Shown here: piece by piece, positions 20,095 through 27,869 of the stretch
Position numbering within the stretch: the first letter of the stretch is position 1
How the letters are laid out: each line of letters begins with the position of its first letter
Assembly (NCBI RefSeq): GCF_030285365.1
Contig: NZ_JASVDS010000004.1
Location: forward strand, 474,684 to 538,683
From: Roseateles subflavus
GTDB lineage: Bacteria > Pseudomonadota > Gammaproteobacteria > Burkholderiales > Burkholderiaceae_C
Reading direction: 5' to 3'
DNA length: 64,000 bases
Position numbers and translations under genes: made by a program
Notes under the pieces: model-generated
Database searches by the model: none
Told to the model about the DNA's origin: nothing
What the model saw: the letters and a program-made list of their open reading frames with translations, nothing else

Positions 20095-23000
20095 TCAGGG
20101 CTCCGGCGCCCGGTAGTCCTTCAACCAGGCCGGGAACTGCTCCACCGGCATGGGCCGGGCGATGAAGTAGCCCTGGCCGACATCGCAGCCCATGCCCAGC
20201 AGGCGGCGCCAGTGCTCGCGGGACTCGATGCCCTCGGCCACTGCCTTGCGGCCCAGGTCGTGCACGAGGTCGATGGTCGAGCGCACGATGGTGGCCGAGT
20301 TCTGGCTCTCGGTCATGTCCAACACGAAGGACTGGTCGATCTTGATGTAGTCCACCGGCAGGCGCTGCAGATAGGCCAGCGAGGAATAGCCGGTGCCGAA
20401 GTCATCGACGTACAGCGGGATGCCGGCATCGCGCAGGCCGTGCAGGATGCGCATCGCGAAGCTGGCGTCCTCCATGACCGTGCTCTCGGTGATCTCCAGC
20501 TCCAGCGTGCCCGGCTCGACGCCCCACTCGCGGTGCAGGCGCAGCACGGTGGGCAGCAGGTCCTCGTCGCGCAGATTGCGGGCCGAGAGGTTGACGGCCA
20601 GGGGCAGATGCGGCCCCTGCGGACGCCAGGCCTTCAGCTGGGCCAGCGTGCGGCCCAGCACCCATTCGGTCAACGGCTTGATGAGACCGGTCTGCTCGGC
20701 GAGGTCGATGAACTCGCCGGGCCCCAGCAGGCCCAGCTCCGGATGCTGCCAGCGCACCAGCACCTCGGCGCCCGAGACGCGCCCCTCGCGCATGTCCACC
20801 TTGGGTTGCAGGTACAGCCGCAGCTCGTCCCGCTCCAGCGCGCGCTTGAGCTCGCCGGCCCGCTTGAGCTTGCCGGGATCGATGCGGTCCATGCTGCGCT
20901 CGAAGGACGCGCAGGGCAGGCCCTTGCGGCGCGCGTGCTGCATGGCGATGTCCACGCGCCGGAACAGGTCGTGCGGGTTGGTGCCGTCCTGCGGGCTCTG
21001 CACCAGGCCCATGCAGACGTTGACGTGCAGCGGGATGTCCGCCACCAGCACCGGCCGGGCGAGGGCGCGCTGCAGCCGCTCGACCAGGGCCAGCGCCTGC
21101 GCGTGGTCGGCGTGGCGCATCAGCACGGCGAACTCGTCGCCGCGCAGGCGCGCCACGAGCGCCGAGTCCGGCGCCTCGGCCCGCAGGCGTTCGCCGATCT
21201 CCTGCAGCAGGGCATCGCCCTGCTTGAAACCGAGCGTGTCGTTGATGTCCTTGAGGCGCTCCACATTGCACTGCAGGAGCGCAAAGCCGGCCGGTGCCGT
21301 TCCGGTGGCTGGCGGCTCCAGCGCCGCCGCCAGCGCCTCGCCGAACTCGGTGCCATTGGGCAGCCCCGTGAGGGCGTCGGTGCGCTCCAGGCGGTGCATC
21401 GCGGCGAGCACCTGCTGGCGCTCGGCGCGGGTGCGCAGGGTGTCCAGGCCGAAGGCCAGGTCCTCCGCAGCCTCGGTCAGCAGGCGCGCCTCTTCCTGGT
21501 CGAAGGTCGAGGGGCGGCGGTCGTAGATCGCCAGCACCCCGAAGCATCGCCCGGCGGTGATCAGCGGGCAGGCCATCGCGCAGGTGACGCCATCCAGGCT
21601 GCGGTGCCACAGGGCCTCGGCCGGCTCCTCGGCGATGTTGCCGACAAAGGTGGCCAGGCCCAGGCGCATGGCGCGAGCCGGGGCGCCCTGGCCCGCCGGC
21701 GTGTCCGCCAGGATCCAGTCCTGCCGGCGCAGGCAGTCGAGGCCGGCCTGCAGGCCGCTCTGCGCCACGGCCTGCAGCCGGTCCGGGTCCAGCGGATGGG
21801 GCTGCCACACGATGGCCAGCTGGTAGCCGCCGGCGCTGACCACGGCTTCGCACATGCCGTCCAGCAAGGTCTGCTCGTCCTGGGCGCGCAGCAGGATCTT
21901 GTTGCCTGCGCTAAGGGTGCGCAGCGCACGGCTCACGCGCTGCAGCTCGTCGACATGCTCCTCCAGATGCTGGTTCAGCACCTGGATGCGCTGCTCGGCC
22001 TCCTTGCGATGGGTGATGTCCCTGCCCAGCACGTAATAGCCTTCCACGGCGCCATCCGCCTTGCGCCGCGGCGCGTAGCTGATCGCTTGCCAGACGCCGG
22101 GGAAGGGCTCCCAGTCGTAGTCCTGCGGCTCGCCGGCCAGCACCTTGTCGATCATCGGGCTGGCGATGGCGAACCGGTCCTTGCCCAGGACCTCCTCCAC
22201 GGTCAGGCCGGTGAGGTCCGCCAGCGGAGGCGCGAAGCAGTCCAGGTACTGCCGGTTGACGTAGACGTAGCGCAGGGTCCTGTCCACATAGGCAATCATG
22301 GCCGGCACGTTGCTGAGGACGTTGCGCAGATGGTCCTTGCTCTCCAGGAGCTGGTCGCTGCGTTCCTGGGCCGCTCGGTCGGCCTGTTGCTTCTGCTGGC
22401 GCAGCAGGGCCTGCAGGGCCAGCTCGTCGGTGGTGTCCCGCACCACGTACACCATGCCCAGGAACTGTCGCTTGCGGCTCCACAGCGGCGCCGCCATCAC
22501 GTTGACGGCACACAGGCTGCCGTCGGGCCGTTGCAGCCGGGCCTGCAGGCCGCTGGCGCGGACCGCCTCGGCCAGGCGCGTCAGCGGCAGGGGCGACAGG
22601 GTTTCGGAATCGGCATCCACGAGGCTCAGCAGCTCGCCCATGTCACGGCCCTGCGACTGCTCCAGCGGGCTGTCCAGCAGGTGCTCGGCCGCGGGGTTCA
22701 TGCGGCGGACGCGGCCCTCGGTGTCGGTGACCAGCACGGCATCGCCGATGGAGCGCAGGGTGACGTCCAGGTGCTCCTCGCGCTCGGCGAGGTCCTGCTG
22801 GTGCTCCTGGGCCGCCGCCAGCTGCCGCCGGATCAGGACATGGCTGGCGGCGAGCACCGCCAGCAGCGCGGCCGACACCACGGCCCCGGCCCAGCGCAGC
22901 TGCTCGCGGGTGCGGGTCTGGCGGTCGATGTACAGCTGCTGCTGCCGCACGGCCTCGCCTTCCAGGGCATCCAGCAGCACGTGCATGCGGGCCCGCGTGG

Positions 23001-23442
23001 CCTGCAGCGGGGCCGCCATGGCATAGGCGGTGGCCGCCTCCAGACCCTGTTCCTCCCGCAGCCGGACGATCTCGTTGGCGATGGCCATCCGCTGGTCGAT
23101 CACCTGGCGCAGCTGCTCCCATCGCCCCAGCTGGGCGGCGTCGTCCTCCACCAGGCGCTGGATGCCGGCGAGGGCCGACTCGCGGCGCACCAGCTGCAGG
23201 TCACGCGAGCGGCGGTGGACCTGCTGGCCGGTGAGACGGAAGTTCTGGGTGTCGAGCTCCGACTGCAGGGTGGCATTGCGCACCAGGGAGACCTTGGCCA
23301 GCAGCTGGTGCGTCTGCGACACCAGTGCCACGGCCTCCTCGGCGTCGACGCTGAGCTTGTAGAGGGCGGCGCACAGAATCAGGGTCGTTGCCAGTGCGGC
23401 TGCAAACACCTGGCGCACCGTCCGATTGAATCTGGATCGCAA
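20095..23442 (-). CDS. Membrane sensor c-di-GMP protein: CHASE-like, PAS, PAS, GAF, GGDEF, EAL
   Basis: 1115 residues. The most upstream usable start is TTG 23442, with GGAG about 9 bases before it; there is no in-frame ATG nearby. Order: transmembrane segment (about 12-30), periplasmic helical CHASE3-like region (about 35-180), second transmembrane segment (about 185-205), PAS (about 225-345), short coiled coil, PAS (about 370-490), GAF (about 510-660), GGDEF domain (about 680-850) and EAL domain (about 860-1110). The GGDEF signature reads RGDEF (ARLRGDEFAVL), so the first Gly is changed and cyclase activity is uncertain. The EAL half keeps EVLVRWQHP and DDFGTGYSSL with IKIDQSFV, consistent with an active phosphodiesterase. 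It lies between the nitrate and nitrous-oxide clusters, but no sensed signal can be named. Confidence 0.9.
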   Translation of the reverse strand: MRSRFNRTVRQVFAAALATTLILCAALYKLSVDAEEAVALVSQTHQLLAKVSLVRNATLQSELDTQNFRLTGQQVHRRSRDLQLVRRESALAGIQRLVEDDAAQLGRWEQLRQVIDQRMAIANEIVRLREEQGLEAATAYAMAAPLQATRARMHVLLDALEGEAVRQQQLYIDRQTRTREQLRWAGAVVSAALLAVLAASHVLIRRQLAAAQEHQQDLAEREEHLDVTLRSIGDAVLVTDTEGRVRRMNPAAEHLLDSPLEQSQGRDMGELLSLVDADSETLSPLPLTRLAEAVRASGLQARLQRPDGSLCAVNVMAAPLWSRKRQFLGMVYVVRDTTDELALQALLRQQKQQADRAAQERSDQLLESKDHLRNVLSNVPAMIAYVDRTLRYVYVNRQYLDCFAPPLADLTGLTVEEVLGKDRFAIASPMIDKVLAGEPQDYDWEPFPGVWQAISYAPRRKADGAVEGYYVLGRDITHRKEAEQRIQVLNQHLEEHVDELQRVSRALRTLSAGNKILLRAQDEQTLLDGMCEAVVSAGGYQLAIVWQPHPLDPDRLQAVAQSGLQAGLDCLRRQDWILADTPAGQGAPARAMRLGLATFVGNIAEEPAEALWHRSLDGVTCAMACPLITAGRCFGVLAIYDRRPSTFDQEEARLLTEAAEDLAFGLDTLRTRAERQQVLAAMHRLERTDALTGLPNGTEFGEALAAALEPPATGTAPAGFALLQCNVERLKDINDTLGFKQGDALLQEIGERLRAEAPDSALVARLRGDEFAVLMRHADHAQALALVERLQRALARPVLVADIPLHVNVCMGLVQSPQDGTNPHDLFRRVDIAMQHARRKGLPCASFERSMDRIDPGKLKRAGELKRALERDELRLYLQPKVDMREGRVSGAEVLVRWQHPELGLLGPGEFIDLAEQTGLIKPLTEWVLGRTLAQLKAWRPQGPHLPLAVNLSARNLRDEDLLPTVLRLHREWGVEPGTLELEITESTVMEDASFAMRILHGLRDAGIPLYVDDFGTGYSSLAYLQRLPVDYIKIDQSFVLDMTESQNSATIVRSTIDLVHDLGRKAVAEGIESREHWRRLLGMGCDVGQGYFIARPMPVEQFPAWLKDYRAPEP

Positions 23443-23554
23443 TATCGCCCGCTCCGTGAGGATAAGCCGCGGAGTATGCGCTGCCCGTCGATCCGCACCG
23501 CCAATTCGTCGGTCCCTGTGGGGTTATGTGAGTGGGCGCTATGCGAACTGCGCG

Positions 23555-24253
23555 TCAGTGATGGGGCCCCAGGCCTTGCAGGGAGCGCGGCCACTGCGTG
23601 GCCGGCAGCGCCAGCAGCCGCGCAAAGGACCACAACGCGCCGCCGTGACGGGCCTGCAGTTGGCGCGCCAGGTCGGCCTCGGCGAAGGCGGGCAGCGCGC
23701 CCCGCCGCATGGGGCTGGCGGCCGCCGCAGGCCAGGCGCTGTCCACCAGCACGGTGGCGTCCTCGGCCGCGATCCATCGCGGCTCGGCGCTACCGGCGTC
23801 GGGCAGGTAGACCCGCGCGACGTCCCCGCGACCGTAGCCGGGCGCGTGACGGGCGGGATGCTGGAGATAAAGCAGCAGGTCCGGCGCCGCGTCCAGGAAA
23901 TGCGCCGCCCCATCCCGGTAGATCAGCTGGCAGGCCCAGCGCGGCTGCCGGGCCGGGTACATGCCGCACACCGGGCAGCGCGCGTCCGGCGGCGGCAGGC
24001 GTGCGGCCAGCGGATCGGGCCCCAGCGCGGGCGTCCAGGACTGCAGCGGTGCGACGCGGCAGACGTCCTGCGGCGGCTGCGGCGACTGCGACAGGCTGGC
24101 CGCGTCACCCTGGCCGCGCGGCCAGGTGGCGAGCGCCGCGCCGCCGCCGAGCACGGGCAGGCACAGCCCGCCGAGCACCCAGCGCAGGGCGCGGCGGCGG
24201 CCGGGCCCCGCGCTGGGGGCGGCCTGCGGGTGGAGCTCGATCCGGGCGTTCAC
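23555..24253 (-). CDS. Second NosL-like protein with CPVCGM motif
   Basis: 232 residues. It starts at GTG 24253, which overlaps the nosL stop (GTGA), so it is translationally coupled and the last gene of the nos operon. A basic N terminus and a hydrophobic segment (about 22-45) anchor it to the membrane. The body has DARCPVCGMYPARQPRWACQLIYRDG, a NosL/MerB-like copper-binding pattern (C-x2-C-G-M), followed by a NosL-type FLDAAPDLLLYL segment. The preceding gene encodes a normal NosL lipoprotein, so this cluster has two NosL-family proteins. Its role is probably in copper delivery to NosZ; whether it replaces, assists or has a different metal than NosL cannot be told. Confidence 0.75.
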   Translation of the reverse strand: MNARIELHPQAAPSAGPGRRRALRWVLGGLCLPVLGGGAALATWPRGQGDAASLSQSPQPPQDVCRVAPLQSWTPALGPDPLAARLPPPDARCPVCGMYPARQPRWACQLIYRDGAAHFLDAAPDLLLYLQHPARHAPGYGRGDVARVYLPDAGSAEPRWIAAEDATVLVDSAWPAAAASPMRRGALPAFAEADLARQLQARHGGALWSFARLLALPATQWPRSLQGLGPHH

Positions 24254-24819
24254 ATCCGGCTGTCCTGCTGGGCGCCGCCGCTGAGGTCCACCATGTCAGG
24301 CTTCAGCGCGGCGAAGGCCAGCACCTTGCCGCCGAAGGCCTGGGCAAAGGCCTGCGCCGCGGCCTGCTCCTTGAAGCTGGCGATCGTCGGGCCCATGGAG
24401 CCCTGGCGCTTGCTGCCCAGGACGTAGAAGCCCTGGCGCACATCAAACCAGTGCCCGCGCGGGATCTCCCAGTCGGCCTGCGCCATGTCCTGGGTGTAGG
24501 CGACGCGCACGGCGCGCTGCTGCTCGGGCTTGAGCAGCACGTTGAAGAGCTCCACGGTGTCGCAGAACCAGTGCGGCTTGGCATCGCCGACGTAGAGGAT
24601 CTGGCCCTTGGGGCCGGGGTAGTCGGCCAGCAGCATGCCGTCGAGGTCGCAGCTCAGGCCGGCGACGATCTCGCTGGGCGCGGGCGGCGCTTCGTCCGGC
24701 TTGCCGCAGGCGCTCAGCAAGCCCCCGAGACCGCCCAGCCCGATCAGACCGAGCGCCAGGCCCTGGCGGCGGGTGAGCGGGGGCAGGGGGCGGGCATCGA
24801 GAGAAGAAGGGGCAGTCAT
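24250..24819 (-). CDS. nosL: NosL copper chaperone lipoprotein
   Basis: 189 residues starting in an ATGA overlap with nosY. After a hydrophobic stretch the lipobox LLSACG marks an outer- or inner-membrane lipoprotein. The NosL core contains LSCDLDGMLLADYPGPKGQI, where Cys and Met are the copper ligands, then HWFCDTVELFNVLL. NosL supplies Cu(I) to NosZ in the periplasm. The position directly after nosY is the classical one. Confidence 0.93.
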   Translation of the reverse strand: MTAPSSLDARPLPPLTRRQGLALGLIGLGGLGGLLSACGKPDEAPPAPSEIVAGLSCDLDGMLLADYPGPKGQILYVGDAKPHWFCDTVELFNVLLKPEQQRAVRVAYTQDMAQADWEIPRGHWFDVRQGFYVLGSKRQGSMGPTIASFKEQAAAQAFAQAFGGKVLAFAALKPDMVDLSGGAQQDSRM

Positions 24820-25643
24820 GGCTTGAATCTCCAGGAGGCAAGAGCCAGCGGCGCCAGGATCCAGCCGAGCATGGCGGACCCGAGCAGCCAGGGCTGGCCG
24901 AGGCTCGGCGGCACGACGGCCGCCAGGCCATAGAGGCGCCGGACGTCGTCCAGCGCAAAGACATTGAGGATGCGGAAGAGGTCCGCCGGGTTCAGCAGCA
25001 GCACATAGGCCAGGGCGTCGCCGCCGACCTGCCCCTGGCTCGCGACCAGCAGGCCCATCAGCGCGAGGTCGAAGACGAGCACCAGCACGAACCACAGGCT
25101 GATGGCCAGGCCCGAGGCGCGCGTGCGGTCCGGCGCCAGCACGGAGATGAGCAGCGCCAGGCTCAGGAAGGCCAGCCCGAGCAGGATGGAGCTCAGCACG
25201 AAGCCGCTGTAGTGGTAGAGCCCCGCCTGCCCGAAGCGCTGCCACAGCAGCAGCCCGACCAGCGCGAAGCCGATCAGCGTGGACAGACTCAGCGCTGCCG
25301 CGAGTCCCAGGTACTTCCCGAGCAGCAGCTCCAGTCGGGTCAAGGGGTGGGCCAGCAGCAGATCCAGCGACCCCCGCTCGCGCTCGCCCACGATGGCGTC
25401 GAAGCCCAGCAGCAGGGCGATCAGCGGGATCAGGTAGATCACCAGGCTCACCAGGCTGGCGATGGTCAGCTCGATGGAGCGCGGCCCGACCACGCCCTGG
25501 GCGGCACTGCCGAAGTACGTGATGGCGAGGGAGAAGGCGGTGAAGACCAGCGCCACGGCCAGCACCCAGCGGTTGCGCAGGCGATCGCGGAATTCCTTGC
25601 CGGCCAGCGTGGCCAGGCAGCGCCATTGGAGGGCCCCGTTCAT
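24816..25643 (-). CDS. nosY: NosY membrane subunit of the Nos ABC complex
   Basis: 275 residues from ATG 25643 (MNGALQWRCLATLAGKEFRDRLRNRW), overlapping the nosF stop. About six transmembrane segments are visible, with the conserved GERERGSLDLLLAHPLTR loop after the second, typical of ABC-2 type permeases of the NosY family. It is the inner-membrane partner of the NosF ATPase and of periplasmic NosD in maturing the CuZ centre of NosZ. The C terminus ends in an ATGA overlap with nosL. Confidence 0.95.
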   Translation of the reverse strand: MNGALQWRCLATLAGKEFRDRLRNRWVLAVALVFTAFSLAITYFGSAAQGVVGPRSIELTIASLVSLVIYLIPLIALLLGFDAIVGERERGSLDLLLAHPLTRLELLLGKYLGLAAALSLSTLIGFALVGLLLWQRFGQAGLYHYSGFVLSSILLGLAFLSLALLISVLAPDRTRASGLAISLWFVLVLVFDLALMGLLVASQGQVGGDALAYVLLLNPADLFRILNVFALDDVRRLYGLAAVVPPSLGQPWLLGSAMLGWILAPLALASWRFKP

Positions 25644-26587
25644 GCGGCCTCCCGCAGTTCGAAGTAGACGTCTTCCAGGCTGGGCTCCTGCAGGCTCAAG
25701 TCCGTCAGGTCCAGCGCGGCGAGGCGCTGCAGCACGGGCATCTTCAGCTCCCGCGGGCAGCGCAGGCAGGCATGCTGCGCGTCCTCGCGCTGCAGCGCCA
25801 GCCGCTCCATGAGGCCGGACAGCTGCGAGGGCAGGGCGTCCAGCTGGGCCGGCGTGCCCGCCAGCAGCATCCGCAGCGGCATGGCCGAGCGTTCGCGCAG
25901 CGCCTGCACGGTGCCCTGCGCCTTCAGCCGCCCCCCACTGAGCATGGCCAGCGCGTCGACACGGCCCTGCAGCTCCGCCAGGATGTGCGAGCTGATCACG
26001 AGGGACACGCCGCGCGAGCGCAGGGCGTCGAGCTGGCGGTAGAAGTCGCGGATGGCCGACGGGTCGAGGCCGGTCGTCGGCTCGTCCAGCAGCAGCAGGC
26101 GCGGTTCGCCGAGGAGGGCCTGTGCGAAGCCCAGGCGCTGGCGCATGCCCTTGGAGTACTCCCGCACGGCACGGCGGCTGGCGGCTGCCAGGCCCACCTG
26201 CTCGAGCAGGGCCTCGCATGGCGCCAGGGGAGCGCCCTTGAGGCGTGCGAAGAACTGCAGGGTCTCCAGGCCGCTGAGGTTGTCGTAGAGCACGAGGTTC
26301 TCGGGCAGGTAGCCCAGGTGCCGGCGCAGCGCGCGGAAGTTCGGGCCGTCCACGGCCTCGCCCAGCACGCGCAGGCTGCCGGCGGTCGGCCGGATCAGGC
26401 CCAGCAGCAGCTTGAAGAGCGTGCTCTTGCCCGCCCCGTTGTGGCCGATGAGGCCGAAGAGCTGCCCGGGCGCCACCTCCAGGTCCACGCCGTCCAGGGC
26501 CTTCAGCAGGGTGGAGCCGGCGCCGTAGTGCTTGCAAAGGCCGTGCAGTTGCAGCACGGCCCGGCCGTCATTGTGCGAGCTTGTCAC
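25640..26587 (-). CDS. nosF: NosF ATPase of the Nos maturation ABC complex
   Basis: 315 residues from GTG 26587 (MTSSHNDGR), which lies 20 bases inside the end of nosD. Walker A is GHNGAGKST, the signature YSKGMRQRLGFAQALLG, Walker B LLLLDEPTTGLD, and the H-loop SSHILAEL. The C-terminal quarter (about 230-315) is the usual NosF/DrrA-type extension. With NosY and NosD it forms the complex that works on the sulfur or copper supply of the CuZ cluster of N2O reductase. Confidence 0.95.
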   Translation of the reverse strand: MTSSHNDGRAVLQLHGLCKHYGAGSTLLKALDGVDLEVAPGQLFGLIGHNGAGKSTLFKLLLGLIRPTAGSLRVLGEAVDGPNFRALRRHLGYLPENLVLYDNLSGLETLQFFARLKGAPLAPCEALLEQVGLAAASRRAVREYSKGMRQRLGFAQALLGEPRLLLLDEPTTGLDPSAIRDFYRQLDALRSRGVSLVISSHILAELQGRVDALAMLSGGRLKAQGTVQALRERSAMPLRMLLAGTPAQLDALPSQLSGLMERLALQREDAQHACLRCPRELKMPVLQRLAALDLTDLSLQEPSLEDVYFELREAA

Positions 26588-27869
26588 GCCAGGAGCTCCA
26601 GTCGCGGTGGTGAGGGTTCATGCGGGGTGCGGCGTCAACGACGCTGGGCACGCGCAGCACGGGGAATTGCTGGCCGAGCACGCGCAGGGCCTGCACGGCG
26701 GGGCTGCCACTGAGCAGCGCCATCGCGGGATGCTGGTACTGCAGGCGGTCGACGACGTCATTGGCCTCGTAGGGCAGGTCGCCGAGGCCGTCGCCATCGC
26801 GGTCCCAGCCCTGGTAATTGCTCCAGTGGTTGCCGTGGCCGGCGGGCTGGCCGGGCTTGTCGCCCCAGGCCTCATCGCGGCTGCCCACATAGCGCACCTG
26901 CTCGCGGTTGCCGATGAAGTCGTTGCCCTGCACGGTGTTGCGGGTGGACCCCGCGCTCAGGTGCACGCCCACGGCATTGTTGAGCACCAGGTTGCCGCGC
27001 AAGGTGGCGTACTCGACGTCGTAGATGAAGAATCCGCGGCCGTTGCCGGCCACCACATTGCCCTCGATGACGGAGTCCTGCAGCGTGCGCAGCATGATGC
27101 CGTGGTCGGTGTTGGCCCAGGTGCGGTTGTTGCGCACGGTCTGGTCGCGCACCTCCATCAGCGCGAGGCCGCCGCGGTTGTGATGGCTGTCATTGCCCTC
27201 CCACAGGTTGTAGTAGGAGTTCATGTAATGCGTGCCGTAGCGGCTGTGGTGCAGCTCGTTGCCCCGGAATTCGGCGTGGTGGGAGACGTCCACATACAGC
27301 GCGTCCCGCACGAAGCTGATGCGGTTGCCGACGATGCGCGCGCCCTGCGTGTTGTAGAGCTGCACGCCGTTGCCGCGCTGCGAGGTGTTGAGATCGCGCA
27401 GGCCGGTGATGTTGTTGCGCTCGACGCGCACGTCGTCCGCCTTCTCGATCCACAGGCCGAAGAGGTTGTAGACGAGCTCGCAGTCCTTCACCACGGCGCG
27501 GTGCGAACCGGGCTGCAGGTAGATGCCGGCGTGCTGGTCCTTGAGGCTGTGGCCGCTGTCCCGCACGATCAGCCCTTCGATGCGCACATCGGGCGCCGTC
27601 ACGCGGATCGTGTCCCCGCGCCGGCCGCCGCTGAGGGTGGGCCGGTTCAGGCCGCGCAGGGTCAGCGGCTTGGCGATGCGCAGGGACTCGTCATGGAAGG
27701 CACGCTCGACCTCCACCACATCGCCCGCGGCGGCACGGTCCAGCACCGGCTGGATGGCCTCGCCCGGCTTCACGCGCCAGGTGGCGGACCAGGCGGTGCT
27801 GCCGAGCGCGAGGCCCAGCAGCGCCGCGATCAGGCGTGCCGCCATCGACCGGGCCGAGGGGGGCGTCAT
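26568..27869 (-). CDS. nosD: NosD periplasmic maturation factor
   Basis: 433 residues from ATG 27869, overlapping the nosR stop (ATGA). A signal peptide (about 1-28, ending STAWSA) is followed by a right-handed beta-helix of CASH/PbH1 repeats, visible as many N-N-x-V and G-N-x-V turns (for example VERNNITGL, IEGNVVAGNGRG, LVLNNAVGVHL). This is the NosD fold, the periplasmic part of the NosDFY machine that matures the CuZ site of NosZ. The C terminus overlaps the GTG start of nosF by 20 bases. Confidence 0.95.
   Translation of the reverse strand: MTPPSARSMAARLIAALLGLALGSTAWSATWRVKPGEAIQPVLDRAAAGDVVEVERAFHDESLRIAKPLTLRGLNRPTLSGGRRGDTIRVTAPDVRIEGLIVRDSGHSLKDQHAGIYLQPGSHRAVVKDCELVYNLFGLWIEKADDVRVERNNITGLRDLNTSQRGNGVQLYNTQGARIVGNRISFVRDALYVDVSHHAEFRGNELHHSRYGTHYMNSYYNLWEGNDSHHNRGGLALMEVRDQTVRNNRTWANTDHGIMLRTLQDSVIEGNVVAGNGRGFFIYDVEYATLRGNLVLNNAVGVHLSAGSTRNTVQGNDFIGNREQVRYVGSRDEAWGDKPGQPAGHGNHWSNYQGWDRDGDGLGDLPYEANDVVDRLQYQHPAMALLSGSPAVQALRVLGQQFPVLRVPSVVDAAPRMNPHHRDWSSWRDKLAQ

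Noticed and set aside
20212..24933. A 1573-codon open frame on the plus strand across the GGDEF/EAL and nosL genes
   Set aside because: It is antisense to well-supported genes, has a His/Gln/Arg-rich composition without any domain, and exists because stop codons are rare in GC-rich DNA. The same holds for the 1148-codon minus-strand frame at 15784-19230.
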